Source: Phellopilus nigrolimitatus
Lineage: Eukaryota > Basidiomycota > Agaricomycetes > Hymenochaetales > Hymenochaetaceae
Assembly (NCBI GenBank): GCA_021029095.1
Contig: JAJOHG010000105.1
Span: 1-64,000 of the forward strand
Length of the DNA: 64,000 nt
Direction of reading: 5' to 3'
How positions within the stretch are numbered: the stretch's first letter is position 1; each line of letters starts with the position of its first letter. Under the pieces are notes generated by a model, which ran no database searches, was not told the origin of the DNA, and worked only from the letters and a program-made list of their open reading frames with translations. Positions 10,461 through 23,559 of this stretch are shown piece by piece. The position numbers and the translations under genes are program-made.

Positions 10461-11520
10461 CTCTTGACTCGACCCGTACAGGGTCAGTGTACATTTAGCA
10501 TCATACATCGATCTTCGGCTTTCTCAAGGTCAGCATTCGGATTTCGGGTGGGCTTCCTACCTGCTGCAATCGAGGAGGAAGAGGAGGAGGAGGAAGGGGG
10601 GGGGGGGGGGGACATGAAGCGTCAGGTAAGCATGGCTCATGTTATTTGTCCGAAGACGCTAACCCATCATCATCTGCCCTAGTACTTAATTCAAAATATG
10701 GGGACTTTCTCTTCCCTATAGCAGCAGAAACTTTGATAAGAATCATCAAGATGAATCTCCTAAAACGTTGAGGTAGCCCGACCATCCACACCTCGAATGT
10801 GCAATACGTTAATCCATAGCTTATATCGCTCACAACAATGACCATACCACCAGAAGTGACAGATTTACCCGCCTGGATCGTGTTTCTGATACAGCATTGA
10901 AGATCTCGCTAGCTCTGTTTTAGTTTCCCCCTTTCCCCTCGCTTTTTCGGTTTCTCCCTTTCCCGGTCAAGTCGACAGGGAACATGCTCGAATGAGTTGA
11001 CAAGTATATGTGATCCTCTCTCGAGGTCAACACCAATCATTCACTCTCTACGGCACTGTCCCCACAAAAACTACGTCCACTCGAGGCTGATCGCTCCCAT
11101 AGTTACTTCGCAAAAAAAAAAAAGATGCGCTTCGTGGCTGTGACACAACTCCATATACACTGCGCTACATTTAAGTGCGGAGCACCCGATTCGCTACCGG
11201 CGGTGGCGGGGGACTGACGAGTCGTGTTCAAACGAGCAGGAAACCGAATTCTTGATCTAAATTTGATTCAAAGCGCACATGCTGTTCGCATATCTTGGAA
11301 ATGTACGTATGGAGACGAAAGCTTGCAAGGACGTTGAAAGACTATCAACTTGTCTGTGCGTAACCATTTAATTATTTTCTTTCCTGAGTGGAGATACCAA
11401 AATGCGTATTGTTTATGGTACTACTACTATAGTGACAGGCATGGACAATAATTTGAGTGACTACTTCGTCATCCGATTTTAGCGAGAAGATCAATAATAT
11501 TTGGGCATGTAATATGCTCT
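10461..11520. other. Intergenic, low-complexity tracts
   Basis: Contains a G16 homopolymer, an A12 run near 11,112 and no recognisable gene. A string resembling a hammerhead core near 11,214 was examined and rejected. Confidence 0.6.
10596..10611. repeat. G16 homopolymer
   Basis: Sixteen consecutive G residues after a purine-rich (GAGGAG) stretch; likely variable in length. Confidence 0.9.
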
Positions 11521-11649
11521 TCACCGGTTTATAGCATGCCTTGGACCAGTAGAAGCCGCAGGTTTGCTCTTTCCTGAGCCGAGGAAGACGATGTAGAACG
11601 AGTTGGCCTCGAAGGCGCCTGTGTTGCTGGGGGAAAGCACTTGGGACAT
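11521..11649 (-). CDS. Candidate 42-aa protein, unknown
   Basis: An ATG at 11649 in a good context (AACAACAATGTCC) opens a 42-codon frame, MSQVLSPSNTGAFEANSFYI then VFLGSGKSKPAASTGP..., ending TGA at 11521. The codons from about 11 to 26 almost all end in C or G (GCC TTC GAG GCC AAC), unlike the AT-richer intergenic DNA around it, which suggests selection for coding. There is no signal peptide and no prenylation (CaaX) end, so it is not an obvious pheromone precursor. It could also be the first exon of a slightly longer gene. No family is recognised. Confidence 0.4.
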   Translation of the reverse strand: MSQVLSPSNTGAFEANSFYIVFLGSGKSKPAASTGPRHAINR

Positions 11650-12093
11650 TGTTGTTTACTAGTAAGATCGAGAGTTGGAGGTTGGAATGGGAGCGTCGGT
11701 TTTGGATACGGTTACGTTATGCTTTTTGGAGGGAGGCGGCTTGGTATTTACGTATCTACCATGTGCTGCCGGCGCGCAACGCGTGTGGCTGACCAAAACT
11801 CAGTGTTCAAATATTGATAAGTATGATATGTATTTGCGCGCTTCATGAAGGCTGCAATGATCGTCCACCAGTCTGCTTTAAAAGGCTGAATTTGAGTATG
11901 CAGACGCTGTTTTTTTGTTAAATCATATCATAAGCGCAAGTTTCAATGTTCAAACACATTTAGAGCGTCTTATTTATGATTCTATACTTCCTCCCCACCA
12001 TATAGCAAATAATGATCTGAACTAAGGACTGCGAGATATCTGTGATTCAGAGAAAAGATGCGCCGGCGAGCTTTCGTTCATATGTACAAAACA
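11650..12093. other. Intergenic, no gene recognised
   Basis: AT-rich 3' flank of the DUF1308-type gene and upstream side of the 42-aa ORF. Nothing further recognised. Confidence 0.6.
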
Positions 12094-14419
12094 TTATAAG
12101 CTGGGTGCGACGAAGTCGCCCCGCATCCCCTCTGCTAGACTCCGTGGCTCGACGATCCAGATAGCAGCAACCTCAACCTTCTCCTCCGGCTGCGGGACTT
12201 TACAAGAACCCTCAGTGTCGGCCCTTCGGATAACTTCCTTACTGCTCTCCTTGATCATCTCTCGCGCGCTCGAGCGGTTCGCTGTGAGCGTCGTCCATCG
12301 CCGCGCCGCTCCACGGAAGAGCGTGCCTACAGTGTGCGCGGTGAGGCGCACATTACCAAGCAGCACCGCCGCGCGCTCAATCTCATCCGCGCCCGCACAG
12401 TCTCCGTCAAAATCGCCTTTGGCGTCAATCGCGCCAGATGGAGTCGATCCTGGAACGAGAATGGCCCGAGGATGTGCGACTACCCCTCCTGAGAGCAGTC
12501 TGCGACATGCACGTTCAAGTTCTCCCCAGAATACGTTTGCGTCGGGGTCAGCATCGGCCCCACTTGGCGCATTCAGATCGCCATCATCTTCATTGTCGAA
12601 AATGCGCACAGGGACAAGTCCGGGAACGAAATTATACGGGTACCGTGAGTCGCGCCAATAGGCGTCCGCTGCCTCATCAGCCGACGAGTAACCGATGCCG
12701 AATGTGAGTTCCGAACAGTTGCCTTCTCGGAAGAACAGCGCGCTCGCGCGGCGCTTTTCCGCGGGGCCGCCAATCTTTTCCACGATGCGTAGACACCGGT
12801 CCCGGGCTTCTCTAGAAGTCCAAAATTCTGATTGGGGAGAAGCTGAGGAAGAGACGTCCTGCTCGGCGGTACATGCAGAAGTTGTATCAGGAAAGTTGAG
12901 ACGTCCCGCGATCTCATCAAGGAGGCCAGAGTCCATCTCCCGCATAGCTTGGTTGGCAAGCGCCCTTGAATGTACGCTTGCGCCGTCGCCGTCGCTGTCC
13001 TCATCTTCGGCACCATTACCGCATCCGTCCACTTCTTCAGAAGGAATTGTTTTGTTCATTTCCATCTTAGCGCATCCTGGTGTTCTTGTTTTAATTTCTC
13101 GTTTCGGCTTAGCGAATGCCAACAGCTCCTTCTGCCTTTGCCTCCGTCTGCGCGAGCGAGCGCGTTCGGAAAGTGTGGGGATGAACCGCGTGAAAGCTTC
13201 ATCAGCCGATGCCGGAAGGGGTGCATGCGTCAGGTCGGACACGAGAGCGATGAGAATGGACAGGTCTAGGTTGATCTGACGGGAAGGGACTATAGAATAA
13301 CGAGTTACCGACTGAGCAGAAAGCAACTCCGCCGGTATTTTGAAGTCGTGCTGTCCGAGCTTAATTTCTAGACCCGTACTCAATAGCTCGCGGAGCGTCT
13401 GCGCGATTCGCGGATCAGTGTCGGAGGCATTTGAGGCGATTGAACAGTGTGGCGGTCCAATAACTTTCAGCCCGAGCTCTTGAAGCGCAGCAAGAGACTC
13501 AGGATCCAAAAGGAGACGAGTAAGGCGAAGAGTCACCTTTGGTGAAGTTCCTTCGACAGACCCCAATGTAGGGTAAAACCGCGAAGCTGTAGCGAGTGCC
13601 CTACCCATTTGCAGTAGCGAGTTATCTAGTTCCTCAGGTGCATGTCGCGCTGAACAGTCAACAGAGCAGTCGTTCTCCTCATCTTCTGAATCTGTGAGAT
13701 ATGAGTCTAATTCTCTGAACTCTGCAAGCAAACGAGAATTTTTGATACTGTAATAGAATCGCTTTTAAAAGCTGATTCTTCCTCAGGCAGAATAGGATGC
13801 TCACGTATTAACTCTGATCCACCCCCTGCCGTTGTCAGCGACAACATCGACTTTGACGCCCGAGCTCTTCTTCGAAAAAGTATTCGACGAAGCATGAGAA
13901 AGCAGCTTGGTGCCCGATCTCGCATGAGGCTCATTGAACGTTTTATCAACGAATGTGATAGGCCCCGGGGCTCTAATCAGCTCATTCCATACTGCAATCA
14001 GGTATGGTGCGTTCGTCGAGAAAGTTGAGGTGCTCAAGCTAACGCCTTTCGAAGCGTGGCGCACAAGAAACTACTAGATATCGCACACTGTTAGCTTTAC
14101 GGCACCGCAACTCGGAAGACGCAGAGCTCACCTTGTCTATTTGCTCTATGTCGTGCTTCACATTCTCGCGGAAGATTCGTAGGCCAGGGATTGAAGCGTG
14201 CGGGTGGCGAAGCAGGTCTGAGTTATGGTTCTGCAGATCTCCAGAGCTGGCACGAGAGCTGGTCCTTGAAGCAGCCTGGTTTGATTCATCAGCATCCTTT
14301 TCAGAAGCAAGCTCGAGAATAGGCGGCCGGTCAGTGTAGAGTCCGAAACGCGGCAGGTACTCGTAGATCCCTTCGAGCTGGGCCCTCATCGTCTTGAGAT
14401 TCTCAATAGAGCTTGCCAT
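12094..14419 (-). CDS. DUF1308 / C7orf25 (UPF0415)-like protein
   Basis: Three exons, complement of 14132-14419, 13805-14070 and 12094-13747, join in phase (288, 266 and 1654 nt) to give about 735 residues. The N-terminal part has a helical domain ending GLRIFRENVKHDIEQIDK. The second exon includes the block STNAPYLIAVWNELIRAPGP, which resembles the N-terminal domain of vertebrate C7orf25. The C-terminal DUF1308 part shows INLDLSILIALVSDLTH, EKIGGPAEKRRASALF, LTAHTVGTLFRGA and IWIVEPRSLAEGMRG in family order. DUF1308 proteins have been suggested to carry a PIN-like fold, but their biochemical role is unclear. Between the domains is a fungal-specific acidic, low-complexity insert. No defects are seen. 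It is on the same strand as, and about 400 bp downstream of, the RSC7-type gene. Confidence 0.85.
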
Positions 14420-14828
14420 AGTAGTTGTATGTAAGATGTGCTTGCAGTGGCGGCAGAGGTAATAACGGTTGACCGCGGTAGAGCGAGCCAGAGATGGTGG
14501 TCGTTAAAAGTCGAGAAATACAATCGGACTGCTCGTGTCCATGGCCACGAATCATTCGCCACCCACAGCCACTCAAGTACTTAAAATGTACTCATACCTC
14601 CTTATGATCTTATAAACGAGTCTTAGAAAGAATACGCAAAGCTAACTCCTCTGGGAGAAGACCGCGTCTCAAGCAAAAGCAACGATCGTGTTACGGAGCT
14701 CGCTAACACTGATTCACCGAATAAAACATGATGTATAGTTCTGTATACATACGACGTCAGGTCATTGTCGAACCACAGAAAAGAGAAGTAAAAAAGCAAA
14801 TAATTTAAATTTAGATAATAGAAGAAAA

Positions 14829-16645
14829 TCAACTGAGCATTCCAGCTGATCGCAAAAGAGACCGACGAGCGTGCATATGTTCATCTTCAGTTTGTGGATC
14901 TGGTAGCTCCATAACGGTGTCCACCCAAGCAAGAGCCCAGGCAGCATTACCGACTTTCGAGCCTCCGAGGACCCGGCGACTGTCCGTAGTATCAGGAACG
15001 ACTTCCCACCGAGCACGCGTCGGTTGGGAGCTGCTTTCATCTGAGGCAGAACGTAAGAGAGAAAATCCTGATGATAAATTTGTAGATTTGAGAACGTACA
15101 GTGCACGATGGCCGAATGTGGCTCATAAGCTCCGAACGAGGAGTTAGCCATGTTGCGTTTCGTACGCTTGTTTTGCAGTGCGTCCGTCTCACCATCGACA
15201 TCCATCGTTCTTTTTCCGTCCGGACCCGCCTCGGCAGCCTCCTGGCCCCTGAGCGCTTCTACCCGCCCGCGTGCCCACTCCGAGTTTGCCTCGCGCGTGC
15301 GTTGCGCCATGACTAACATCCAGTTCTCCTCACTCGCGCCCTCACGGTTCAGCATCGCCTTTTTCGCGACGTTCAGCGGTCCGTCGCTGAATGGACCCAA
15401 ACCTGCGCCACCAAACACTGTGGTCGGTCCGCCTGTGCGGTAAAGTCCCATCCCAGAGTGTTCGCTGCCTTTGTTACTGACGTTCTTTGCTGCAGCGGCA
15501 GCAGCGGATGCGTCTGCGGCTTGCTGCTGCTGCTGCTCAAGTAGCTCGGAAGCATAGTCACCGGCTTTGAGTCCGCGCTCAAACGCTTCTGCAATAGCTT
15601 TCTCCTCATAATAGTCATCGACACCGATCTTCCCGTCTACATGAATTAGAATAAGACTGCAATTGCGTTTACCACGAGAGATCACGTACCTAGGAGCATC
15701 TTTGCTCCGTGCATCTTATAAGCACTTCGCGCGGTGATCAAAGTGACACTCCGCGTTCGAAGGTGTCCACCGAGCTTGCCTATCTCGATGAGGAAGTCTT
15801 TCTCGGGCTGTGTCGCGTTTAGCTTTAAAGCCATAGGGTTGCGGCGGAAGTAGTATAACGAGTCGCGGAAGCCCGATGTCCGAGCAGCTTCTATGGCCAG
15901 CATATATTTTCGATCTGGGTGTCTGTCGGGGAGAATAAACGTCTGTGCTTTGAAAACTCGGCCTGCATAAAATCAGCAATGACAGCACGCGTGCAAGTAG
16001 AATGCATCACTCACCTCCCAGCAGATTCCCGTTCGCGTCTATCTTTGTGTCGCCTTTCGAGTCATCTTCAGTAATGAAGGCGTCCCCGTCAATCTCGTAC
16101 ACTTGGCCGTGTATTCGTCTGAATGGCTTTCCCCCGCCAACAACAATCGAGTCGCCGTCTTCACCGGGCGTCCCCAGACTGTCGTCACCTTCCCCACCTT
16201 CTTCCCCATCGCTGTCAGCTCCTCGTTTCGGAAGCCTAAGCATAATTGAACTGCCCCTACCACGTCCTCGCCCCCTACCACGCCCACTACCTCGCGGACG
16301 GCCCCGTGGGCGACCCGTTCCGCGCCCTCTTCCCCTCCCACGCCCTCGTCCACGCGGCGCCGCAGCGCGCTCCACATCTCCACCGTCCAAGTCTGACCCG
16401 CCATCGCCATCTTCCTTCGCCGAGCCCTCCGGCGCGTCAGAGTCAGCGGGTACGTCGTCAACCGTGGCTTCCTCATCGTTTACTTGCTCGACTGTCTCCT
16501 GTTCTGAAGCTGCATCTGATGGTTCGGGTTCTGGCTCGGACTCGGCCTGTCGCGAGCGTCTCGGTTTAATGATGATTTTTGGCCCAGATTTCTTCATGAC
16601 TGCTATTTCTCGCTTGCCGTTGACAGAGGAGGATTCAAGACTCAA
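14829..16645 (-). CDS. RSC7/Swp82-type chromatin remodeller subunit
   Basis: A subunit of the SWI/SNF-RSC class of nucleosome remodellers (CRC-subunit family), acting in the nucleus. Four exons, complement of 16015-16645, 15690-15962, 15100-15636 and 14829-15040, are in perfect phase and total about 550 residues. The first exon is acidic and then has a long Gly-Arg run with AT-hook-like cores (GRPRGRPRGSGRG). The conserved domain crosses the first three introns: FRRIHGQVYEIDGDAFI, NLLGGRVFKAQTFILPDRHP, KYMLAIEAARTSGFRDSLYY, ATQPEKDFLIEIGKLGGHLR, RSVTLITARSAYKMHG and DDYYEEKAI. The last exon ends AAWALAWVDTVMELPDPQTE..., a typical family C-terminus. A glutamine run (QQQQQ) and an alanine run lie in exon 3. 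An alternative start at the second Met (about 16597) would remove 16 residues. Confidence 0.9.
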
Positions 16646-17140
16646 TTGCGTGACAATGTCTCTAAGTCACGTGACTGTGACACTACAGCTTAAGTGCTTA
16701 AGTAATCAGCCTTGCGTTGAAGCGGGTCCGATCCTCGCTGCCATGGTACTTAGTCCCGACTTACCTCCACGCTCTAAGCTTCCTCACAGTTCTTTCCTGT
16801 TCGCATCGATCGGACCAACCAGAACCTCTGAAATTCGTGCGAAGAAACCGCATTCGACATGGCGAGCATCTTCCCGAGAACACGTACCGCAAGACTGGTC
16901 ACGGTGTACCTTATCCGAGAAAAGCCCTCGTTACTGTTCGCCGCTTTCATTTTAAATTCCGCCACACAGTATATACTTGTTATCTCTAATCCCATTTGAA
17001 CAATTAACGCATCTTTTTGGGTCTGACGGAATTTCCAGAAGTAAGGTGGTCCACGAGTGTGCACAGAGGCCGCGATGGCTACAATCCTTAAATTGGTCGG
17101 AAACTGGCCGTCATCTATGCTCGAGCCAGCATCTTGCAAG

Positions 17141-20100
17141 ATGGCTCGCTACGTGGAAATGACTTCTTTTTGTCTGGCGCTACTCCTTGGATTGTTCTCT
17201 TCAGTCTTAGCGGCTCCTACAGCAGATGATCCATGTGCAGCTATTGCAGGACAAACCTTTGTTGTTCCTGCAAAAGCTCTTGCTTGCCTCAAGTCTTTTC
17301 CGTTCAATGAGACACTCCGTCAAAATGTCCTCCAGACTGTGTCTCGCGTTTTTGACTTCTATACATTTGAGGATTTCTATCTAAATTCACCACCGCCCTT
17401 CCAAGAATCGACAGCAAACATCCAAGCAGAGCTTGCACGCATTAATGTGACCGAGTATGAAGTGCGTGTATACTTCTCTTGTTGCTTGGAGACGCGATCT
17501 GATATTAGCTCAGACTGATTTCGATTTCAATAAAGATCTATATGATTTTGTGACACAATTGAACGATGGTCATACTCGTGAGCTGCAATATTCTAACCAC
17601 AATTGAATGCGTGCTGACACATCCTCTTCAGGCTGGCTTCCGAGCTGCTATACTGCTTTCCAAAATATACTCCCTGCGCCCATCACCATCTTCGAAGAGG
17701 ACAACGCTCAGAGTGTCTTCGTCGCCCCCAATTCTGTGCAACTCTTCTCCTTGATCGGATCCGACTTCACGGATTTCTTCGACTCCATCAACTTCGATTG
17801 GAAGCGTTTAGCTGGTGCCGAAGTTCTGGAGATCCAGAGCATTAATGGGAGCATGATCAGCGCTCTTGACTATGTCGATTATATCGCGAGTACTGTGTCG
17901 GGAAATTATCTGGACCACAACGTGCGCGTGAATAGCGTGTTCAGCAGCTATCGTATTGTCGATACAGGCTTTTCACAGCGCGTCGGCGACCTCGCTGGAC
18001 CACCCATGCCAACCCAGGACAACCTGACGTTCAGTTTGATCGTCGCCAACGGAACTGATATGGAGACAATTACGGTCCCGTACCTCGCGATGTTCTTGAG
18101 CAATCCATTTTCAGATCGAGCATCATTGTGAGCACTTCTGTGTTATCTTCTTCTCTGTTTTTTGACCATTAATTAATTTCTACTTTCCGAAGTTGGGCGA
18201 ACAATTGCGCCGCGAACAGTGCTACAAACGGCGTCGATATCAAATCGCAGGGAATATTAACAGATGCTATCCGAAGAAACGGACGTCCTATGCCGAAGGC
18301 CTCAATCATCGACATTGCGCCGGCTAATGCGTTTGATTTACCTCCACAGTTTCAGCCAACCCTTCCGCAAGTCAACTCGTCTGCCGGTGTCATCAAGTCG
18401 TACATCCTGCCTGACAATGAAACCGGTGTGGTTCGTAATGTTTTATTCCAAGCCGTTGCATGATATAAGACTGAACTCCAATGCGTCAGATGTTCGTTGG
18501 CTCATTTGAAGGAGATTTCGTACAGTTCCAGACCGATACGGTATCCGCAATGGACGCCTTCAAAGCTGCAGGTGTCTCGCGCCTTCTGATCGACCTTACG
18601 AATAACGGTGGTACGTATCTTTATAATCCATAGCTCGCTTACCGTCGCGTTGACTCACCTCTTGACCAGGTGGTTTTGTATGTCTTGGACAGTTCCTACA
18701 CCAATTTCTTGCCGGTTCGCAAATCGGCTACCCGTAAGTTCATTCTTTACTTCTGACATCAACTGCGAATGTGTTAAATTATATGCCTGCAGGGGATTCC
18801 AGTCCTCCATCCGTGCGAACACGCTTGCGCAGAAGATTGTAGAAAACGACATAGCGCTAAATGTCACTCAGCTCTTCTACTCGCCTGTAGACTGTTAGCT
18901 CGAGTTCTGCCTCATTATTTGCTCAAGAGACTCACAAAAAGCGTCGATATACTTTCGATAGGGGCCTTCTTCAATGACACCCAGTTTCCAGAAACAAACA
19001 ATTATATCAATCCATCGGTGCCATTTGAAATCAACGGCGTGAGCGACCCTACATCCCAACGTTTTCATGTACGTCGTTTTTTGTCACTATATCTACAAAC
19101 CTCACATCTTTTTAAAGGATACATGTACGCCATTCGATGTCCCCATTCCCGAGACGCCACCCATTCCCTTGAAGTAGTCCTTCTATCTCCTTCACCAATA
19201 CCTACTTTACTTAATATTTTTCATCTATAGCAACGTCGCCATCGGTATTTCTTGCATTTTCGTTGCTTACATACCAGAAAGCTAACGTCGTCAGTGAGCA
19301 ATGGCAACTGTGCGTCGACGTGTGCAATGTTTAGCACACTCATGAACGAAAGGCACAACACCACAATTGCTGTCTTTGGTGGCAAGCCTGGACAGAACAT
19401 CGAGTTTAAGGGTGCGTATCGTTACCAGAAATCCGAATCGAAATCGATTCTTTTCTGATTTTGAAATCTTGGTTTTTCGTGAATATATCAAACAGGGATG
19501 GCGGGCAACCAGGTGCTCGAGTGGACTGACATAGATACAGAAATTAAGTCAGCAAATCTGAAAGATGTCAGTGTTTTGAGCTCTGTAAATCACCTCATCT
19601 AATATTCCTCAATTTTATAGGATCCGCTGGCGCCTCCCGATCTGTAAGTTCCTTTGTAATCCTTCTGAACTGTATTTAACGCTTTGCTAGTCTCATAGAT
19701 GGAGACTTCCGGTGCGTCTGATTCCGAACGCCGTGGAGTTCGCGTATTCACAAGCATTGTTAATCAATTTAGGCACAATTGGCGGACAGGTGAGCGTTAA
19801 TCCGTAGATCATTCAGTTCATGCTCATGCATACCAAAAAACTTCTAGCATGGAGTTTCTTCGATGAAAGCAAACCGATTGGTGAGTCCTAAGTCCTTCTA
19901 TCAGCTTCCGACACGCTCGGACTGATACTGATACTTGCTGAAGCCTACGTTTCGGAGCTTCCTAAACGTAAGCCATTATGTCGCTTAAAGAAACTGTTGA
20001 ATAACATGCCTCAAAGTGCGGTTTGCATACACGAAGGATACTTTCGCCAACCCACAGAATCTTTGGATCTTTGCGTGCGTGTCCAACATCCGAGTATATC

Positions 20101-20163
20101 GATCAATTCCCGATACTGAATTTTCCTTCCATCGATTGCAGCGCGAGCAAAGTATTTGATTAA
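17141..20163 (+). CDS. Secreted S41-family (C-terminal processing-like) protease
   Basis: Encodes a secreted serine protease of the fungal S41 type that contains a CPAF-like/PDZ-type region. The start at 17141 (or 17159) gives a signal peptide, MTSFCLALLLGLFSSVLA, then APTADDPCAAIAGQ. About a dozen small introns were followed in frame, for example YE joined to TDFDFNKDLYDFVTQLNDGH near 17,515, then TRWLPSCYTAFQNILPAPIT. The protease core has SRLLIDLTNNGG, a GFVCLGQFLHQF segment and the nucleophile region SNGNCASTCAMFSTLMNERH, where the Ser after CA is the expected catalytic residue. GGKPGQNIEFKG follows. The tail, HNWRTAWSFFDESKPIAYVS then FAYTKDTFANPQNLWIFA, is spread over very short exons and ends at TAA 20161-20163. 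Several N-glycosylation sequons fit secretion. All main family blocks are present, so it is probably functional. Confidence 0.85.
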
Positions 20164-20838
20164 GGATGAAATTGAGAACCTTGAAGGAGTTTCCTGTTTA
20201 AGAAACAGGTAAAAGCACTCCTTACGAGAAGTGTATGGCTTGTTCGTCAAGCTTTCGCCTGTAGTCCTTAGTCTGGTACCGGATTACTTCTGGACTCAGA
20301 ATCCCGATGATGACGGACCGGTAGTGGTAGCGTGACAGCAGTCCCGAGGATTTCGTTTTGAATTGCCTTTTGACCTTCAAGTCCCTCATGCTGCACTTCG
20401 CCTCAGTTCCTAAATAAAACTTCAAAGACTTGGGAACAGGGCGGTCTAGATTGAGCATTCTTGTCTCCTGCTGCTCAGCTCTTTTTACCGTCTTCCTGCA
20501 GTTGAGCTCCAATCTGGATTCTTGGGCCTGTGCAGTCACTACTTATCATTTCGAAGCCGAGTCTCAATGCTAAAATAAGACCTGCGGGCCTTGGATATCT
20601 TTAGCACGGCAAGCGACCGCATGGCTACTGAATGGGGACTGTCTGGGTCTGCTCGACATTAATTCCACGGACACTCGACTGTGAGATTGTCGCCCTCTGA
20701 AGGTGTAGATATCGAACGTTTGCACACCGTCGCGAATCCTAGGTAAATGACCTTACACTCTGACCGGCAAATTCGTGCACGTTTGAGCACTTAAGATCCT
20801 ATAACACGATTGTCAGTAGCGACGTACTAGACGACGTG
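20164..20838. other. Intergenic, promoter side of phosphatase gene
   Basis: No convincing coding or RNA feature. Holds the 5' flank of the gene starting at 20,839. Confidence 0.6.
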
Positions 20839-23559
20839 ATGCTGAGTATAACCGTTGCATTCGCTTTACTTGTGTCCTCGCTCAATCTTAGGGACCTCGT
20901 CTCTGCGTGCCCTGATGTCGAGCACAGTCATAACCATGCAAAAAGGAGCTTCCCTACAGGTCCCATTACTGCACCGACACGGCCACTTGTCTGGGGCGAC
21001 GTGAATGTCATACACACTACGGACACTCATGGATGGCTTCTCGGACACCAAAAGCCATCGCCTCCTGAACCTAATTATAGGTATGAAATTCGAATATCGT
21101 CTTTTCGTTCTTGTTTATGAGCTTTTTTCGATTTGTAGCGGAGATTTTGGGGACTTCGCATCGTTTGTCACACATATGAATAAGCTCGCACTCGAGAAGG
21201 ACGTGGACCTCCTGCTAGTCGACACAGGTGATGTACACGATGGAACAGGATTATCTGACGGGTTCCCTCCGGGAGACCTGGATGCTCATGATGTGACATA
21301 AATTCAAGATGTGGCTCTTTTGATTTTCAATACCTGACCTTTTATCGTAGTCAGATCAATTCATAAAACAACTTCCATACGATGTTTTGTCTATCGGAAA
21401 GTGAGACAGACATGAATCGGAGAATGGACCTCCATTGAAGCTGAAATTACTATAGCCACGAGCTTAGCGATGGATATGCCGTTGCTCTTGACATGTAAGA
21501 CAATTTCTTACTAGTGCTAACACCACTAATCATTAAATTGTATTTCAAGGTACACGGACTTTGCGCCGTTTTGGAAAGGCCGCTACCTCTCGTCTAATGT
21601 CAACATCACTGTATTTGACGAGAGCCAGAACCGCGTCAGCGTCCCGATTGGTGAGAGATTCGTCAAATTCGAAACCAGAAAGTAAGGGTTACAGCTTTGA
21701 CTGGTGCTTTTAGCTGGACTGATAAATTATTATCTTCAAGAGGCAGGAAAGTCACGTCAATTGGCGTCTTGTTCGACTTCACCGGCAATGCCGAAAATAC
21801 GACGGTACAAACAGTCGAGGACATGGTAGATGAGCAGTGGGTTCGTGCTCTTTCGGTTTTCGTCGCATCTTCGACTCTCATATACTGTACGCAACAAGTT
21901 CAAGGAAGCAATCGAGGAAGAGCCCGACTTTTTCCTCCTAATTGGGTAAGCTATCTCTCGTGGCCTTTTAAACTTTACATCAACCTGAATTTTTGTATAG
22001 CCATATGCCTGTCTCCCGCGACAACTGTGCGTATTTTAAAACCCATGATATTCGTAATGAAGCTTACTATGAAGTAGGGCCCACGGTATTCAGTGCTGTA
22101 CGTGCGGTGCATCCGACGACACCAATACTCATTTTCGGCGGACATACACACATACGAGATTGCTGTACGCCTTTTCTACTTCAGTTGTACGTTGCAGTGG
22201 TAACATAACTCTCAGTGCAATTTGACGGGCGATCTATGGCACTTGAAAGCGGAAGATACATGGAAACCATTGGTGAACATTTATAAACCATTGATTTACA
22301 AACAAATCACTGACGCCTCTTCGTTAAGGCTGGATGAGTGTGTAAAGGGATATACAATAATTGCCACATTGTCGTTTACCTCTTATGTCAGGCGTTGCTC
22401 TCGACGAACAAAATCCCAACAAGGAGGAAAACCTGACATTCACGCGTAGATATCTCGACCAAAATCGTGTCACGTACGAGGTGCGTTCTTGTGATTTTTG
22501 ATGCTGTGTTCCTCAATTTAATTTAATTTACACAATTTTCATGAAGTTCCATGCCGGAACTAGCAATCAGACATTTGATACTCAGCATGGCCAGTCCATA
22601 ACATCTGGCTTGAATCAGCTCGCAGAAAAGTTCGACCTATCGTTCCAATTCGGGACGGCGCCGCATGATTTCCTTTTAACCAGGTTTATTTCAGTGTTTA
22701 ATCTAACTGAGTGGCCGGAAGGTGAAAACGAAGTCATTGCAGAGCACCTTTTCCGTCAAATGATTCGTTGCTGTCATTATTTATTCAAGAGGTTTGACTT
22801 TTTACCTCGTCTGTTCGGCAAACGTCCACCTAACTCTCATGCTTTTTCAGGCGGCCCCCGTCGCACTCACCATTAATAACACGCGCGCGAACATACCAAA
22901 TATAATGATCACAAACTCTGGATCGCAGCGTTTTGACGTGCTGCAAGGTCCTTTCACAAGAAACGACCAATTCACCGCATCGCCTTTCTCGGACTCGTTC
23001 CTCTTCATCCCGAACGTTACATTCGCGGTGGCGAATGAGGTCCTTCCGGCGCTCAACAACCAAGGCGCGCAGGAGAAGCGCGCTATACTCGACGGACGCG
23101 AGGAAGAGCTGTACGCGCATGGCTACGTCGATATAAGGTATCTTTCTTGGCTAAGGGAAATGGCGGAGCGAGATAGTATACTGGGAAAGCGCACAGCGGA
23201 GAATCTGACATTGGGATACGTCACTTCCGATGTAAATATCATCATTGCTTTGTTCCGGGTCCTACACCTCATTTACTAACTTTCGGACCTTACAGGCGTG
23301 CCCGGGAATCGGAGACGACGTCCCCCACTCGCCTCTTCCGTTTTTCTCAACCCCTGACTTTATTGGATCTAACCCTCCAAACGTGACTGACGACACGCCA
23401 ATCGACCTCGTCTTCGTCGATTTTATCGAGACGCAGCTTCTGGGTATCTTAAACACGGTATCCAACGGCGCATCATTCACGTCTGCGGATGTGCAATCCT
23501 ATAGCCCCTTCCTAGCCAACCAAGTACTGGGTCTTTTCGCTCAGGAAGCCTGGAATTGA
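20839..23559 (+). CDS. Secreted 5'-nucleotidase-like metallophosphatase, copy 1
   Basis: Encodes a secreted or vacuolar calcineurin-like phosphoesterase with a 5'-nucleotidase C-terminal domain, similar in plan to yeast YHR202W. The ATG at 20839 starts a signal peptide ([17 protein letters not shown]...) and a short His-rich stretch. Metal-binding motifs are complete: [32 protein letters not shown] (split by an intron), [13 protein letters not shown] and [11 protein letters not shown]. The C-terminal part has [20 protein letters not shown] and [14 protein letters not shown]. About ten introns keep frame throughout, and the gene ends LFAQEAWN at TGA 23557-23559. The segment after GNHE ([15 protein letters not shown]) differs from the more usual YVYNNTLDM of copy 2. 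The paralogue lies 20.6 kb away in the opposite orientation. Confidence 0.88.

Noticed and set aside
11210..11256. Hammerhead-ribozyme-like string (CTGACGAG ... GAAACC)
   Set aside because: The bases before GAAA do not close stem II with the required C, and no stem I/III partners were found, so only the core words match.
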